From the NCBI GenBank assembly GCA_043740085.1, contig JAYUCY010000133.1, positions 1 through 64,000 of the forward strand: 64,000 nt of DNA. Reading direction: 5' to 3'. The notes beneath the pieces are model-generated. The model made no database searches and had not been told where the DNA came from. It saw only the letters and a program-made list of their open reading frames with translations. Shown one piece after another: positions 63,191 to 64,000 of the stretch; position 1 is the stretch's first letter, and every line of letters starts with the position of its first letter. The position numbers and the translations under genes were made by a program. This DNA comes from UBA668 sp043740085. GTDB lineage: Bacteria > Actinomycetota > Acidimicrobiia > Acidimicrobiales > Ilumatobacteraceae.

Positions 63191-64000
63191 ATGACTGAAG
63201 ACTTTGAGCGCACGCCCGGTGGTGCCATCTTGATGGATGGCATTCGGCTGCGCGGCGAGATCATCGCCTCGCTGCGCGCCACCATCGAGGCCGCCGGCTC
63301 TCCGCCCGTCTGCCTGGCGACAGTGCTGGTCGGCGACGACAAGCCCAGCCAGCTGTACGTGGCCAGCAAGCGCAAGCTGGCTGGCGAAGCGGGCATGATC
63401 TCGCAGCACGTGGGGTTGCCGAACGACGCCACCCAGGCGCACGTCGAAGACGCCGTGTCCGCCCTGGTGGCCGACCCGGCCGTCCACGGCATTCTGTGCC
63501 AGCTACCACTGCCCGCTGGTCTCGACCCCGAGCCGGTACTCGCGCTGATTCCGCCAGAGAAAGACGTCGACGGCCTCACCGAGCGCTCGATGGGCCGGCT
63601 CGTTCGTGGTCTGCCCGGCCACGTCGGCTGCACGCCGCTGGGCGTTATGCGTCTGCTCGAGCGCTACGGCGTGCCCACGGCCGGCAAGCGCGCAGTGGTC
63701 ATTGGCCGCAGCACCCTCACCGGGCTGCCGCAGGTGCTGCTGCTGGGCCGCAAGGGCGTCGATGCCACGGTCACCCTTGCGCACTCACGCACAAGCGCCG
63801 CCGACATGATCGAGATCTGCCGCGCCGCCGACATCATCGTCGCCTGTGCTGGCCAAGCCCGAATGGTCACCGCAGCTCATGTGAAGCCGGGCGCGGCAGT
63901 CGTCGACGTCGGCGTCTCGCGCACCGAGGCGGGCATCGTCGGCGACGTCGACTTCGACGCGGTGCAGGCCATCGCCGGCGCCATCACCCCCATGCCTCGT
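63191..64000 (+). CDS. folD: Bifunctional methylene-THF dehydrogenase/cyclohydrolase FolD, cut by window edge
   Basis: FolD interconverts 5,10-methylene-THF and 10-formyl-THF. The 270 codons present begin MTEDFERTPGGAILMDGIRL and include SQLYVASKRKLAGEAG (active Tyr56 and Lys60), GILCQLPLPAG, PPEKDVDGLT and the NADP-site VVIGRSTLTGLPQVLLLG, which differs from the usual GRSxIVGxP. The last residues seen are AGAITPMPR, the conserved VPGGVGPMT region in this family. AAGGATCG precedes the ATG. It pairs with fhs. Confidence 0.95.
   Translation, partial: MTEDFERTPGGAILMDGIRLRGEIIASLRATIEAAGSPPVCLATVLVGDDKPSQLYVASKRKLAGEAGMISQHVGLPNDATQAHVEDAVSALVADPAVHGILCQLPLPAGLDPEPVLALIPPEKDVDGLTERSMGRLVRGLPGHVGCTPLGVMRLLERYGVPTAGKRAVVIGRSTLTGLPQVLLLGRKGVDATVTLAHSRTSAADMIEICRAADIIVACAGQARMVTAAHVKPGAAVVDVGVSRTEAGIVGDVDFDAVQAIAGAITPMPR

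Overview
The window is a 64 kb, high-GC chromosomal segment of an actinobacterium. The gene orders lepA-rpsT-holA-comEC-comEA and pdxS-pdxT-yebC-bcp-ruvCAB are actinobacterial in character. So are a phosphatidylinositol-mannoside gene set (pgsA, a PatA-type acyltransferase, a PimA-type mannosyltransferase), a PAC2-family protein, an F420-type (LLM) oxidoreductase and frequent GTG starts with 1-4 bp stop/start overlaps. My best guess is Acidimicrobiia (Ilumatobacter-like), but no rRNA or other phylogenetic marker was available to test this. I saw no tRNA, rRNA, CRISPR array or intact transposase.

Layout. 1-9.3 kb: lepA (cut by the left edge), rpsT, a pair of 58-bp REP-like hairpins, holA/comEC/comEA, phospholipid genes and small unknowns. 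9.3-18.4 kb: a long minus-strand run from pimA through lemA, htpX, a DUF3048 lipoprotein, pdxS, pdxT, yebC, bcp and ruvC-ruvA-ruvB. 18.4-27.1 kb: a decayed HNH (13E12-type) gene, a thioredoxin-TPR protein, an APH-family kinase, a PAC2 protein, a LysR regulator, an LLM oxidoreductase and a UvrD-type helicase with a predicted LexA box. 27.1-34.8 kb: a polyamine-deacetylase-like gene coupled to an acyl-AMP ligase, leuS, and a MatB-like acyl-CoA synthetase coupled to a TetR regulator.

34.8-42.1 kb is a compact histidine-utilisation operon, hutH-hutU-def-hutF-hutI, with a divergent IclR regulator. A complete peptide-deformylase gene sits where the pathway needs an N-formylglutamate deformylase, and no hutG is present. 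Converting formiminoglutamate to N-formylglutamate (HutF) and then to glutamate plus formate would be closed if this Def paralogue accepts formylglutamate.

42.1-47 kb looks like accessory DNA: a possible HNH relic, an alpha/beta hydrolase, a GNAT enzyme, a PAS-GGDEF diguanylate cyclase, a PhnD-like binding protein and a fatty-acid desaturase.

47.1-64 kb is the most interesting region. It is an all-plus-strand run of two non-pyrrolysine MttB-family methyltransferases, a dimethylglycine-dehydrogenase-like FAD/GcvT enzyme, a complete dipeptide-type ABC transporter, a GFA/CENP-V protein and a trimethylamine-dehydrogenase/DgcA-like flavoprotein, followed by formate-THF ligase (fhs) and folD (cut by the right edge). 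Together these suggest uptake and stepwise demethylation of a quaternary or methylated amine, with methyl groups passing into the tetrahydrofolate one-carbon pool. No corrinoid protein or corrinoid-reactivation protein lies in the window, so how the MttB proteins hand over methyl groups is open.
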